From: Paraburkholderia humisilvae | Lineage (GTDB): Bacteria > Pseudomonadota > Gammaproteobacteria > Burkholderiales > Burkholderiaceae | Assembly: GCF_902859855.1 (NCBI RefSeq) | Contig: NZ_CADIKH010000039.1 | Span: 1 to 64,000 of the forward strand | Direction: 5' to 3' | DNA: 64,000 nt | Shown: positions 7,887 through 15,890 of the stretch, one piece after another | Layout: every line of letters begins with the position of its first letter | Position numbering within the stretch: position 1 is the stretch's first letter | Notes under the pieces: model-generated | What the model was told of the DNA's origin: nothing | The model's input: only the letters and a program-made list of their open reading frames with translations | Database searches by the model: none | Program-made: the position numbers and the translations under genes

Positions 7887-10800
7887 ATGCGCATCGCCCA
7901 TTTCTTTATCGACCGCCCGCGTTTTGCGACGGTGGTCAGTGCCTTCCTGACGTTGATCGGCCTCGGCGCAATGTTCGTATTGCCCGTCGCGCAATATCCG
8001 GAAATCGTTCCGCCGACCGTGCAGGTGACCACGACCTACCCCGGTGCGTCGGCGGAAACGATCGCACGGACGGTCGCGACACCGCTCGAGCAGCAGATCA
8101 ACGGTGTCGAAAACATGCTCTATATGAGCAGCCAGTCGACCGGCGACGGCAAGCTGACCGTCACGGTGACGTTCCGCATCGGCACCGATCTGAACGTCGC
8201 GCAAATGCTCACGCAAAACCGCGTGCAGGACGCTTTGCCGCGCTTGCCCGACGATGTTCAGCGACTCGGCGTGCAGGTCAGAAAATCGACGCCCAGTATT
8301 TTGCTGGCCGTGCATCTGGATTCGCCGGACAAATCGCGGGACACGCTCTATCTGTCCAACTACGCGACGCTACATGTGAAAGACGCATTAGCCCGCTTAC
8401 AAGGGGTCGGCGATGTGCAGTTTATCGGTGGCCGCGAATACGCGATGCGTATCTGGGTCGATCCGGACAAGGCCGCCGCAAGCAACCTGAGCGCCGGCGA
8501 AGTGCTCGCCGCGCTGCGTGCGCAGAACCTGCAGGTTTCCGCAGGCGTGCTGAACCAGCCGCCGACCAGGAGCAATGCCGCTTATCAGATCAACGTCGAA
8601 GCGCTCGGCCGCCTGTCCACGCCGGATCAATTCGCCGACATTGTCGTGAAATCGGACCCACAAGGGCGCGTCACGCATATTCGCGATATCGCGCGCGTCG
8701 AGGTCGGCGCCGCCGACTATGGATCGACCGCGTTCATGGACCGCAACAACGCGGCGACCATGCTGATCTACGCCGAACCCGGTGCCAATTCGCTGGCGGT
8801 CGAACAGGAAGTGTTGTCCACGATGCGCGACCTGAGCCGCGACTTCCCGCCAGGTGTCGAGTACAGGATCATCTACGACCCGACGATCTTTATCGGCAAA
8901 TCGGTCCACGAAGTCGTGTTGACGATTTTCGTCGCGATCCTGCTGGTGGTCGGCGTGGTCTTTCTGTTTCTGCAGAACTGGCGCGCGACGATTATTCCGG
9001 TGGTGGCCATTCCGGTTTCGCTGCTGGGTTCGTTCATTGTGCTGTCAACCTTCGGCATCTCGCTGAACAACCTGTCGCTATTCGGACTGGTGCTTGCGGT
9101 CGGTATTGTGGTCGACGATGCGATCGTGGTTGTTGAGAATGTCGAGCGTAATATGCGTGGGGGTATGTCTCCGGTGGAAGCCGCACACCGGACGATGGAC
9201 GAAGTGGGCGGCGCGCTGCTGTCGATCGCGCTGACACTGTGCGCAGTGTTTGTACCGTCCGCGTTCCTGAGCGGTATATCCGGGTTGTTCTTCCGCCAGT
9301 TCGCGGTGACGATCGCCGCATCGACGGTGATTTCCTGCTTCGTATCGCTGACGCTGAGTCCCGCACTCTGCGCGGTGCTGTTCAAACCGCATGCCGTGCA
9401 CGATACGCGTCCGGCAGGGTGGGCTTCACGGCTGCTGCACGCCGGCTTCGAGCGGTTCAATCACGGTTTTGAAAAGCTGTCGTTCGGCTACGGCAATCTC
9501 ACGAAGCGTCTGGTTCGCGGCCTGACTGTGATGCTCGCCCTCTATGTCGTGTTGATCGGTCTTGCGGCGGTCGAGTTCTCACGCACACCGACCGGCTTTA
9601 TTCCTGAGCAGGATCAGGGCTATCTGATCACGGTCGTGCAATTGCCGCCGGGCGCATCGCTCGAACGCACTGAAAAGGTCGTACGCAGTGCCATCGACAT
9701 CATTCTGTCGACGCCCGGCATCGAGCACGTTGCGCCGTTCGTCGGCCTCGACGCAACGACACTGACGGTCGCGTCGAATTCGGGAACCATCTTTTCCGGA
9801 TTACCGTCGCTGTACAACCACGAGCTTCCCGGCGTGACCGCGGAAACGGTGCTCGCCGACTTGCGCAAGCGCCTGTCGGTCATTAAAGACGCGTACGTGC
9901 TGACCATTCCACCCCCGCCTGTCCAGGGCATCGGCAATGCAGGCGGCTTCAAGATGATGCTCGAAGACCGCGCGGGGCTCGGGCCGGATGCGCTCGTGCA
10001 CGCCGCGAAAAGCCTCGTCGCCGCAGCCAACAAGGACCCGGATTTCGCCGGCGTGTTTACGCTCTTCAATGCGGGGTCGCCGTCGGTGTTCGCGGATATC
10101 GACCGCGTCAAGGCGGAAAAAGTCGGACTCACGCCAACCGACGTTTTCTCGACGTTACAGGTGTACCTCGGCTCGCAGTACGTGAACGACTTCAACTATC
10201 TCGGCCGCACTTACGAGGTGATCGTTCAGGGCGATGGGCCCTATCGAGGCAGCGCCGAAGACATCACGCGACTCAAGGTACGCAATCAGTCAGGCGAAAT
10301 GGTGCCGATCGGCACGGTCGCGCGGATGGAAACCCGCACGATTCCGTATCGCGTGCCGCGCTACAACCTGTATCCGGCCGCGGAAGTCCAGGGCGTCGCC
10401 GCACCGGGCGTCGCGACCGGCACCGCGTTGCACCGGATGGAAGAGCTCGCGCACCAGGTGCTGCCGCAAGGAATCGGCTTCGAGTGGACCGAACTCGCCT
10501 ATCAGCAGCAACAGCGCGGTACGCCGACGTTACTGGTGTTCGGTGCGGCCGCACTGTTCGTGTTCCTCGTGCTGGTCGCGCAGTATGAAAGCTGGAAACT
10601 GCCGCTCGCGATCGTGCTGATTGTGCCGATGTGCATTCTTGCATCGGTGACGGGGCTCGCGATTCGCGGCATGCCGATCGATATCCTCGCGCAAATCGGC
10701 TTCGTCGTGCTGGTCGGGCTCGCCGCGAAAAACGCGATTCTGATCGTCGAGTTCGCGCGACAGAAAGAGGATGACGGCTCGTCGCCGGCAAGCGCCGCCG

Positions 10801-11024
10801 TGCATGCGGCGCGCACGCGCCTGCGGCCAATCCTGATGACGTCGTTCGCCTTTATCCTCGGCGTCGCGCCGCTCGCGGTCGCGACCGGCGCGGGCGCTGA
10901 AATGCGGCAATCGCTGGGCACCGCGGTGCTGTTCGGCATGCTCGGGGTCACCGGCTTCGGCCTGCTGTTTACGCCAGCGTTTTATGTCTTCATTCGCAAA
11001 TTCGGTCGTAGGGAGCGCACGTGA
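7887..11024 (+). CDS. RND multidrug efflux transporter, inner-membrane pump (HAE1 family)
   Basis: At 1045 residues this has the standard length of HAE1-type RND pumps such as AcrB/MexF. It opens with the typical MRIAHFFIDRPRFA and ARYPEIVPPTVQVTTTYPGAS-like segment and carries twelve predicted membrane helices with two large periplasmic loops. Helix 4 shows the proton-relay Asp pair in VVDDAIVVVENV, and the repeat in the second half has the GLAAKNAILIVEFA signature. The pump uses proton motive force to extrude drugs, solvents or metabolites through the outer-membrane channel encoded next. The chosen start lies 23 bases after the adaptor's stop codon; a longer upstream start would overlap the adaptor gene. 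Confidence 0.96.
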   Translation: MRIAHFFIDRPRFATVVSAFLTLIGLGAMFVLPVAQYPEIVPPTVQVTTTYPGASAETIARTVATPLEQQINGVENMLYMSSQSTGDGKLTVTVTFRIGTDLNVAQMLTQNRVQDALPRLPDDVQRLGVQVRKSTPSILLAVHLDSPDKSRDTLYLSNYATLHVKDALARLQGVGDVQFIGGREYAMRIWVDPDKAAASNLSAGEVLAALRAQNLQVSAGVLNQPPTRSNAAYQINVEALGRLSTPDQFADIVVKSDPQGRVTHIRDIARVEVGAADYGSTAFMDRNNAATMLIYAEPGANSLAVEQEVLSTMRDLSRDFPPGVEYRIIYDPTIFIGKSVHEVVLTIFVAILLVVGVVFLFLQNWRATIIPVVAIPVSLLGSFIVLSTFGISLNNLSLFGLVLAVGIVVDDAIVVVENVERNMRGGMSPVEAAHRTMDEVGGALLSIALTLCAVFVPSAFLSGISGLFFRQFAVTIAASTVISCFVSLTLSPALCAVLFKPHAVHDTRPAGWASRLLHAGFERFNHGFEKLSFGYGNLTKRLVRGLTVMLALYVVLIGLAAVEFSRTPTGFIPEQDQGYLITVVQLPPGASLERTEKVVRSAIDIILSTPGIEHVAPFVGLDATTLTVASNSGTIFSGLPSLYNHELPGVTAETVLADLRKRLSVIKDAYVLTIPPPPVQGIGNAGGFKMMLEDRAGLGPDALVHAAKSLVAAANKDPDFAGVFTLFNAGSPSVFADIDRVKAEKVGLTPTDVFSTLQVYLGSQYVNDFNYLGRTYEVIVQGDGPYRGSAEDITRLKVRNQSGEMVPIGTVARMETRTIPYRVPRYNLYPAAEVQGVAAPGVATGTALHRMEELAHQVLPQGIGFEWTELAYQQQQRGTPTLLVFGAAALFVFLVLVAQYESWKLPLAIVLIVPMCILASVTGLAIRGMPIDILAQIGFVVLVGLAAKNAILIVEFARQKEDDGSSPASAAVHAARTRLRPILMTSFAFILGVAPLAVATGAGAEMRQSLGTAVLFGMLGVTGFGLLFTPAFYVFIRKFGRRERT

Positions 11025-12619
11025 TGGCTTTTGTCTTGTTTGATGCCGCGCCGTCACCTGCCGCGCGATCCGAACCATCAGGTTTATCGTCGCCGGTTCG
11101 CATACCTGTCACAGATGTCAACCTTCAGGCTCGACGCCGGATCGTCGGTATCGCATCGGCGTTGACATTGGCGGCGACGCTCGCGGGTTGCGCGGTCGGG
11201 CCCGACTATGTGAAGCCGGCGCAGCAGTTTGCGCCCTTCCACAACCGGATCTCCACCGCCGAGCAGACCGGACCCGTTGCGCCGCCACCGCTCGACACGT
11301 GGTGGACCGGCTTTAACGATCCGATGCTGATCACGATTGTCCAGCGAGCGCTGGCGCAGAACCTCGATCTCGCAGCTTCATTCGCCCGCGTCCAGCAGGC
11401 ACGCGCGGCCGCCGCGGCGGCCGGCGCGCAGCTGCTGCCGACGGTCGATCTGGACGCCGCGGCGTCAATCGAGCATCAAAGTACGGTCAGCCCGCTGGGT
11501 TCGGTCGCCAGCACCTTCCCCGGCTACTCGCGCGATCAGCGTGAGTACACCGTCGGCGCCGCGGCCAGTTGGGAAATCGACCTGTTCGGCGGCTTGCGGC
11601 GCGACGCCGCGGCGGCGCGAAACGAGGCGCAAGCCGCGGACGCCGACCAGTTGGGCACCCGCGTCACCGTGGCGGCGGACGCGGCCGACGCGTATATGCA
11701 GATCCGCGGGTTCCAGGCCCGCCTTGTGGTTGCGCAGGATCAGATCGATACCGACGCGCGCCTGCTCGAACTGGTGCGCGTGCGGCGTCGGGCTGGCGCG
11801 GCGGACGAACGGGAAATCGCGCAGGCCGACGCGCTGCTGAAGCAGGCCAGAACGATCGTGCCGACGCTGCGCACCGCACTGGAAGCGCAATTGAACCGCC
11901 TCGATGTGCTGATGGGTGCGCAGCCCGGCACCTATGCAAAGGAACTATCGCAACCCGGCGACATTCCGGGCATTCCATCGATCGACGACAACAGTCAGCC
12001 ATTGGACGTGCTGCGCCGCCGGCCCGACGTGATCGCCGCCGAACGCCGGCTTGCGGCATCGAACGAAAGGATAGGCGCGGCGATTTCCGACTATTACCCG
12101 AAGATTTCGATCTCCGGTTTGCTCGGCGTCGACAGCATCAGCTCAGGCGATCTGTTTACCGCGCGCGCTTTTCAGCCTGCGGTGACAGGCGGCCTGCGCT
12201 GGCGCCTGTTCGACTTCGGCAAGGTCGATGCCGAAGTCGCGGCCGCACGCGGCGCGAATGCGCAAGCGCTCGCTCAATACCGTCAAACGGTGTTGAAAGC
12301 GGCCGAAGATGTCGAGAACGCTTTCACGACGTTATCGCAGACGGACACGCGCCGCCACGAACTTGAGGACGAAGTGGCGGCGCTAAAGCGCTCGCGCGAT
12401 CTTTCCGAGCGCGCGTACAAGGCCGGCGCGATCACGTTGACCGATGTGCTCGACGCTGACCGTCAATTGCTGTTTGCACGCGACGATCTCGATGGCACTC
12501 GCGCGGATGCCGCTCGTGCCGCGGTGGCCACGTTCCGCGCACTGGGTGGAGGGTGGCAGGTCGATGCGACGCCGCAAATCGCCAGCAGCGACGCGACGAA
12601 GGCTGCTACGCCGCGTTGA
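11024..12619 (+). CDS. RND efflux outer-membrane channel lipoprotein (OprM/NodT family)
   Basis: This 531-residue protein is a TolC-like outer-membrane factor with a lipobox (LAATLAGC) near residue 56 and the family start CAVGPDYVKP. Two OEP repeats follow, each with long coiled helices (for example RARAAAAAAGAQLLPTVDL and RRPDVIAAERRLAASNERIGAA). The ATG overlaps the pump's TGA stop in a TGATG arrangement, which indicates coupled translation; a GTG one codon upstream is an alternative. The stretch of about 35 residues before the signal peptide is unusually long for this family, so the true start may lie further inside, although no good internal start codon is seen. It completes the tripartite pump. 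Confidence 0.93.
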   Translation: MAFVLFDAAPSPAARSEPSGLSSPVRIPVTDVNLQARRRIVGIASALTLAATLAGCAVGPDYVKPAQQFAPFHNRISTAEQTGPVAPPPLDTWWTGFNDPMLITIVQRALAQNLDLAASFARVQQARAAAAAAGAQLLPTVDLDAAASIEHQSTVSPLGSVASTFPGYSRDQREYTVGAAASWEIDLFGGLRRDAAAARNEAQAADADQLGTRVTVAADAADAYMQIRGFQARLVVAQDQIDTDARLLELVRVRRRAGAADEREIAQADALLKQARTIVPTLRTALEAQLNRLDVLMGAQPGTYAKELSQPGDIPGIPSIDDNSQPLDVLRRRPDVIAAERRLAASNERIGAAISDYYPKISISGLLGVDSISSGDLFTARAFQPAVTGGLRWRLFDFGKVDAEVAAARGANAQALAQYRQTVLKAAEDVENAFTTLSQTDTRRHELEDEVAALKRSRDLSERAYKAGAITLTDVLDADRQLLFARDDLDGTRADAARAAVATFRALGGGWQVDATPQIASSDATKAATPR

Positions 12620-12737
12620 TATCGCGAGTCATCAGGATGTGCAGCGGCGTGAGCGGATCAGCAGATCGAAGCCCTGCTGCCGTATTGAGTCGAAACGCGA
12701 GCTGGAAAACGAGCCGAAACGCGATCGGAAACGCGCT

Positions 12738-13307
12738 TTACGGATATAGCGACTTGCGCGCGTCGCGCAGTATCGACGCCGACAGTGCATCATCGTTGAC
12801 CATCCGCGCGATACTCAACGCGCCGACCATCGTCGACAGCATGACCCACGCTTTCTTTCGCGCAGCGGCCACCGGCATATCGGGCAGCTGCGCGACAAGC
12901 AGCTCGACAACTTCCGTCAGACCCGAGGTCACGACCGCGCGGACCTCGTCACTGCAGCGCGTCAGCTCGCCGGATAGCGCGACGAACGGGCAGCCTTCCA
13001 TCACGTTGTCGCGATGTTCGGTCGAAAGATACAGGTCGACGATGCCCTTGAGGCCGCGGCCGGCCGGTGGCGCATCCGACGCTTCGTGCAGCTTGTCACG
13101 CAGCGCGTCGACCGCAAGCGCGACCGATTCCTGTACGACCTGCTCCTTCGACGCAAAGTGTTTGTAAAACCCGCCGTGCGTCAACCCGGCTTCGCCCATG
13201 AAGTCTGCAAGACCCGTGCTGCCGATACCTTGCAAACGGAACCTGTTCGATGCGGCTTCAACAATGCGCTGCCGTGTTTCGGCGGCTTCCTGCCGTGACT
13301 TTCTCAT
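12738..13307 (-). CDS. TetR/AcrR-family repressor
   Basis: This 189-residue regulator has a TetR N-terminal HTH at about residues 6-55 (ETRQRIVEAASNRFRLQGIGSTGLADFMGEAGLTHGGFYKHF, read here as helix 1 to helix 4) and a ligand-binding helical C-terminus of the YcdC-like C_39 type. A GGAG ribosome binding site supports the second ATG rather than the one five codons upstream. It converges on the RND efflux operon and diverges from the YghU gene. A TTGGAT-N10-ATCCAA inverted repeat lies in the divergent gap, so autoregulation and control of the glutathione transferase are likely. Regulation of the convergent efflux operon is also possible but unsupported by a visible site. Confidence 0.88.
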   Translation of the reverse strand: MRKSRQEAAETRQRIVEAASNRFRLQGIGSTGLADFMGEAGLTHGGFYKHFASKEQVVQESVALAVDALRDKLHEASDAPPAGRGLKGIVDLYLSTEHRDNVMEGCPFVALSGELTRCSDEVRAVVTSGLTEVVELLVAQLPDMPVAAARKKAWVMLSTMVGALSIARMVNDDALSASILRDARKSLYP

Positions 13308-13352
13308 GGCTGCGATCTCCATCTATGCCGTGGGCGTCGGATCTCCAATAGC

Positions 13353-13374
13353 TTGGATTGACTATAACATCCAA
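13353..13374. promoter_or_regulatory. Inverted repeat between tetR and yghU (candidate TetR operator)
   Basis: The site is TTGGAT, a 10-base spacer, then ATCCAA, a perfect six-base inverted repeat. It lies 46 bases before the TetR start and about 120 bases before the glutathione transferase gene, and it overlaps a TATAAC element that could be a promoter -10. Its position in the divergent gap fits a TetR-family operator. Confidence 0.6.
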
Positions 13375-13495
13375 TCGCACCGGCACAGTACTTGCGGCGC
13401 ATAAGTTTCCATGCCTAATCAGCTTTCAGCGCGTTATGTGGCGATTTGCTAAGCTTGCCCGACATGCAATTCTCAAAGTAAGGAGACTTAAAGCA

Positions 13496-14371
13496 ATGAC
13501 GCAATCATCCGAATACCACCCCCCTAAAGTCTGGGCGTGGACCCAACCCAACGGCGGTCAGTTCGCCAGCATCAACCGGCCGGTTTCCGGTCCCACGCAT
13601 GACAAGCCGCTGCCCGTCGGCCGTCATCCATTGCAGCTTTATTCGCAGGGCACGCCGAACGGCGTCAAGGTCACGGTCATGCTGGAAGAGTTGCTCGCGC
13701 GGGGTCACCGCGGCGCCGAATACGATGCGTGGCTCATTCGAATCGGCGATGGCAACCAGTTTGGCAGCGGCTTCGTCGAAATCAATCCGAATTCGAAAAT
13801 TCCCGCGCTGGTGGATCGTAGTGGCGCCACGCCTGTCCGTGTGTTCGAATCTGGTGCGATCCTGCTCTATCTCGCGGAGAAGTTCGGCGAGTTTCTGCCG
13901 AAAGACACGGCCAAACGGGCTGAATGCCTGTCATGGCTGTTCTGGCAGATGGGCAGTGCGCCGTATCTCGGTGGCGGCTTCGGGCATTTTTATGCATACG
14001 CGCCAGCGAAGATGGAGTATGCAATCGACCGCTTTGCGATGGAAGTGAAGCGTCAACTCGACGTGCTCGACAAACAGCTGGCGAACCACGAGTACGTGGC
14101 CGGCGACGAATACACGATTGCCGATATCGCGATCTGGCCTTGGTACGGCGGCCTCGTCAAAGGCAGGCTGTACGACGCAGCCGACTTCCTTTCGGTGCAG
14201 GACTATCAGCACGTGCAGCGCTGGGCCGATGCGATCGACAAACGCCCCACTGTGCGACGCGGACGAATGGTCAATCGGACTTCGGGCGAACCGTCCGGCC
14301 AGTTGCTCGAGCGCCATGACGCGGCCGACTTCGAGACACGCACGCAGGACAAGCTGTCCGCGCAAACGTAA
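13496..14371 (+). CDS. yghU: YghU-type glutathione transferase / disulfide-bond oxidoreductase
   Basis: This 291-residue protein matches YghU, a Nu-class glutathione transferase with glutathione-dependent disulfide reductase and organic hydroperoxide activity. The family-typical start (KVWAWTQPNGGQFASINRP) is followed by a thioredoxin-like domain (LQLYSQGTPNGVKVTVMLEE, with T-P-N as the glutathione-contacting region), the NPNSKIPALVD cis-Pro loop and FESGAILLYLAEK, then an all-helical C-terminal domain. A strong AAGGAG ribosome binding site precedes the ATG. It is divergent from a TetR gene across an operator-like repeat. A weak hairpin with an 8-bp stem (14394-14401 with 14419-14426) follows the stop codon and may end the transcript. 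Confidence 0.9.
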   Translation: MTQSSEYHPPKVWAWTQPNGGQFASINRPVSGPTHDKPLPVGRHPLQLYSQGTPNGVKVTVMLEELLARGHRGAEYDAWLIRIGDGNQFGSGFVEINPNSKIPALVDRSGATPVRVFESGAILLYLAEKFGEFLPKDTAKRAECLSWLFWQMGSAPYLGGGFGHFYAYAPAKMEYAIDRFAMEVKRQLDVLDKQLANHEYVAGDEYTIADIAIWPWYGGLVKGRLYDAADFLSVQDYQHVQRWADAIDKRPTVRRGRMVNRTSGEPSGQLLERHDAADFETRTQDKLSAQT

Positions 14372-14516
14372 CGCGCGTTGCCGGGCATGGCGAGGGCGAT
14401 GTTTGTTGTCGATACACTCATCGCCCGCGCCCGCCTGCCGCTGCCACGCAGAAGGTTGACAGATGTGTCATGCATGAAGTTGTCGAGCCAATGATCACCG
14501 CGGCCTGTTCCGCTCT

Positions 14517-15014
14517 TTATTTGCCCTTGAACGCGGCGCGGCGTTCCTCACGCTCCCGCTTGTACCGGCTGCTCAGCGTCGCTTCGAGGTCTTCCCGCTC
14601 CACCGGTACACCGCAATTCGGGCATACGTTGCCCAGCCCGACATCGTGGCCGCATTCGCGATGCACGAAGCCCACCGCGACGCCCTCGCTCGCGTCCTTG
14701 CACCAGGTCTCGCCCCACTGACGCAATGCATAGATAACCGGATAAAACGCCCGAGCCTTTTCGGTCAACCGATACTCATACCGCAACGGCTTTTCGCTAT
14801 ACGGATGCCGCTCGACCATCCCATCCGCCTCGAGCGCCTTCAGACGTCCCGCCAGCATTTGCGGCGTCGCTTCGGTCTGAATCTGCAGTTCTTCGAACCG
14901 CGATGCGCCCATGTACATCTCCCTCAGGACCAGCACGGTCCACCGGTCGCCGACGATATCGAGCGACCGCGCGACCGGACACACGGTACTCACCTTCTCC
15001 GCAACACGCGCCAC
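14517..15014 (-). CDS. HxlR-family transcriptional regulator
   Basis: This 165-residue winged-helix protein belongs to the HxlR family. The signature is CPVARSLDIVGDRWTVLVLREMYMGASRFEE near residue 12, with Cys12 at the position that often acts as a thiol sensor. A C-terminal extension carries four clustered Cys/His positions (RECGHD and CPNCG near residues 121-135), which could bind zinc. It is divergent from a cysteine hydrolase and aldehyde dehydrogenase pair. Two near-identical 15-bp inverted repeats lie in the gap, one 19 bases before its own start, so it probably represses both directions in response to an aldehyde, quinone or thiol-reactive signal. Confidence 0.88.
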   Translation of the reverse strand: MARVAEKVSTVCPVARSLDIVGDRWTVLVLREMYMGASRFEELQIQTEATPQMLAGRLKALEADGMVERHPYSEKPLRYEYRLTEKARAFYPVIYALRQWGETWCKDASEGVAVGFVHRECGHDVGLGNVCPNCGVPVEREDLEATLSSRYKREREERRAAFKGK

Positions 15015-15032
15015 GACTTTCTCCCACTGAAA

Positions 15033-15047
15033 CTATTAATTTCATAG
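15033..15047. promoter_or_regulatory. Operator-like inverted repeat, copy 1 (HxlR)
   Basis: The 15-base sequence CTATTAATTTCATAG is an inverted repeat of CTATGA arms with one mismatch. It sits 19 bases upstream of the hxlR start, where it would overlap the promoter, and it differs from the second copy 69 bases away at only two positions. Confidence 0.65.
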
Positions 15048-15101
15048 TAACACATCGCTCGCGCGCCCCCGCCAGCGCGGGAATCCCCATCGAACTTGAC
15101 G

Positions 15102-15116
15102 CTATGATTTTCATAG
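15102..15116. promoter_or_regulatory. Operator-like inverted repeat, copy 2 (HxlR)
   Basis: The sequence CTATGATTTTCATAG is a perfect inverted repeat with a three-base centre. It lies about 120 bases before the cysteine hydrolase gene, positioned to control the rightward promoter. The match with copy 1 supports both as binding sites for the same regulator. Confidence 0.7.
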
Positions 15117-15237
15117 TGATAAATTGCCTGCACTGTCGCGATTCGTGAGGCGTCACGAAATCGTCTGATCCAGGCAGCCGGCGCCGACTGCGACACGCGA
15201 ACCTGTTCGCACACTTATTCCCGAAAGGAGAACCGAG

Positions 15238-15873
15238 ATGACCAATCCTGTGTATCCCGTCGAGCGCACCGGCCTGCTACTGGTGGACCCGTACAACGAC
15301 TTCCTGTCTCACGGCGGCAAGCTCTTTCCGATGATCGAGTCGATCGCGAAAGACGTCGGATTGCTGGACAACCTGCGCGCCACAGTCGCCGCCGCGCGCA
15401 AGGCCGGCATCCAGGTGTTTTACGTGCCGCACCGCCGCTGGCAACCCGGCGACTATGACCACTGGGACCATCCGAACCCGACGCAGCGCCTCGTTCAGCA
15501 ACGTCACACGTTCGAAAAAGGATCGTGGGGCGGCGAATGGCATCCGGACTTCCTGCCGCACGATGACGACATCATCATTCACGAACACTGGGCACAAAGC
15601 GGCTTTGCCAACACCGATCTGGATTTCCAGCTGAAGCAGCAAGGTGTGACGCACGTCATCGTGATCGGCCTGCTGGCCAATACCTGCATCGAATCCACCA
15701 GCCGCTTTGCGATGGAGCTGGGTTACCACGTGACGCTCGTGCGCGATGCGACGGCCGCGTTCACGCAGGAAATGATGCGCGCCGCACACGAATTGAACGG
15801 CCCGACTTTCGCGCACGAAATCCTGACGACGGCGCAACTGGTCGCCGCGCTGCCCTCAGCCCTTCCTGTTTGA
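15238..15873 (+). CDS. Isochorismatase-like cysteine hydrolase
   Basis: This 211-residue protein has the isochorismatase-like alpha/beta hydrolase fold. The catalytic Asp is D17 (LLLVDPYNDF) and the nucleophile is C150 in LLANTCIESTSRFAMELGY. The usual catalytic Lys is not evident: the equivalent strand reads IIIHEHW around residue 115, followed by the conserved SGFANTDLDFQL. Some subfamilies seem to lack this Lys, so activity cannot be judged. An AAAGGAGA ribosome binding site precedes the ATG. The gene is followed 17 bases later by an aldehyde dehydrogenase, and both are divergent from HxlR. A likely role is hydrolysis of an amide, imide or ester whose product enters the dehydrogenase. Confidence 0.87.
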   Translation: MTNPVYPVERTGLLLVDPYNDFLSHGGKLFPMIESIAKDVGLLDNLRATVAAARKAGIQVFYVPHRRWQPGDYDHWDHPNPTQRLVQQRHTFEKGSWGGEWHPDFLPHDDDIIIHEHWAQSGFANTDLDFQLKQQGVTHVIVIGLLANTCIESTSRFAMELGYHVTLVRDATAAFTQEMMRAAHELNGPTFAHEILTTAQLVAALPSALPV

Positions 15874-15890
15874 AGCGCAAGGAAACCCCT

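Noticed and set aside
11107..11133. TGTCACA in the coding region of the efflux outer-membrane gene
   Set aside because: The required CGTC is missing (CTCG at the expected spacing) and it lies inside a gene.
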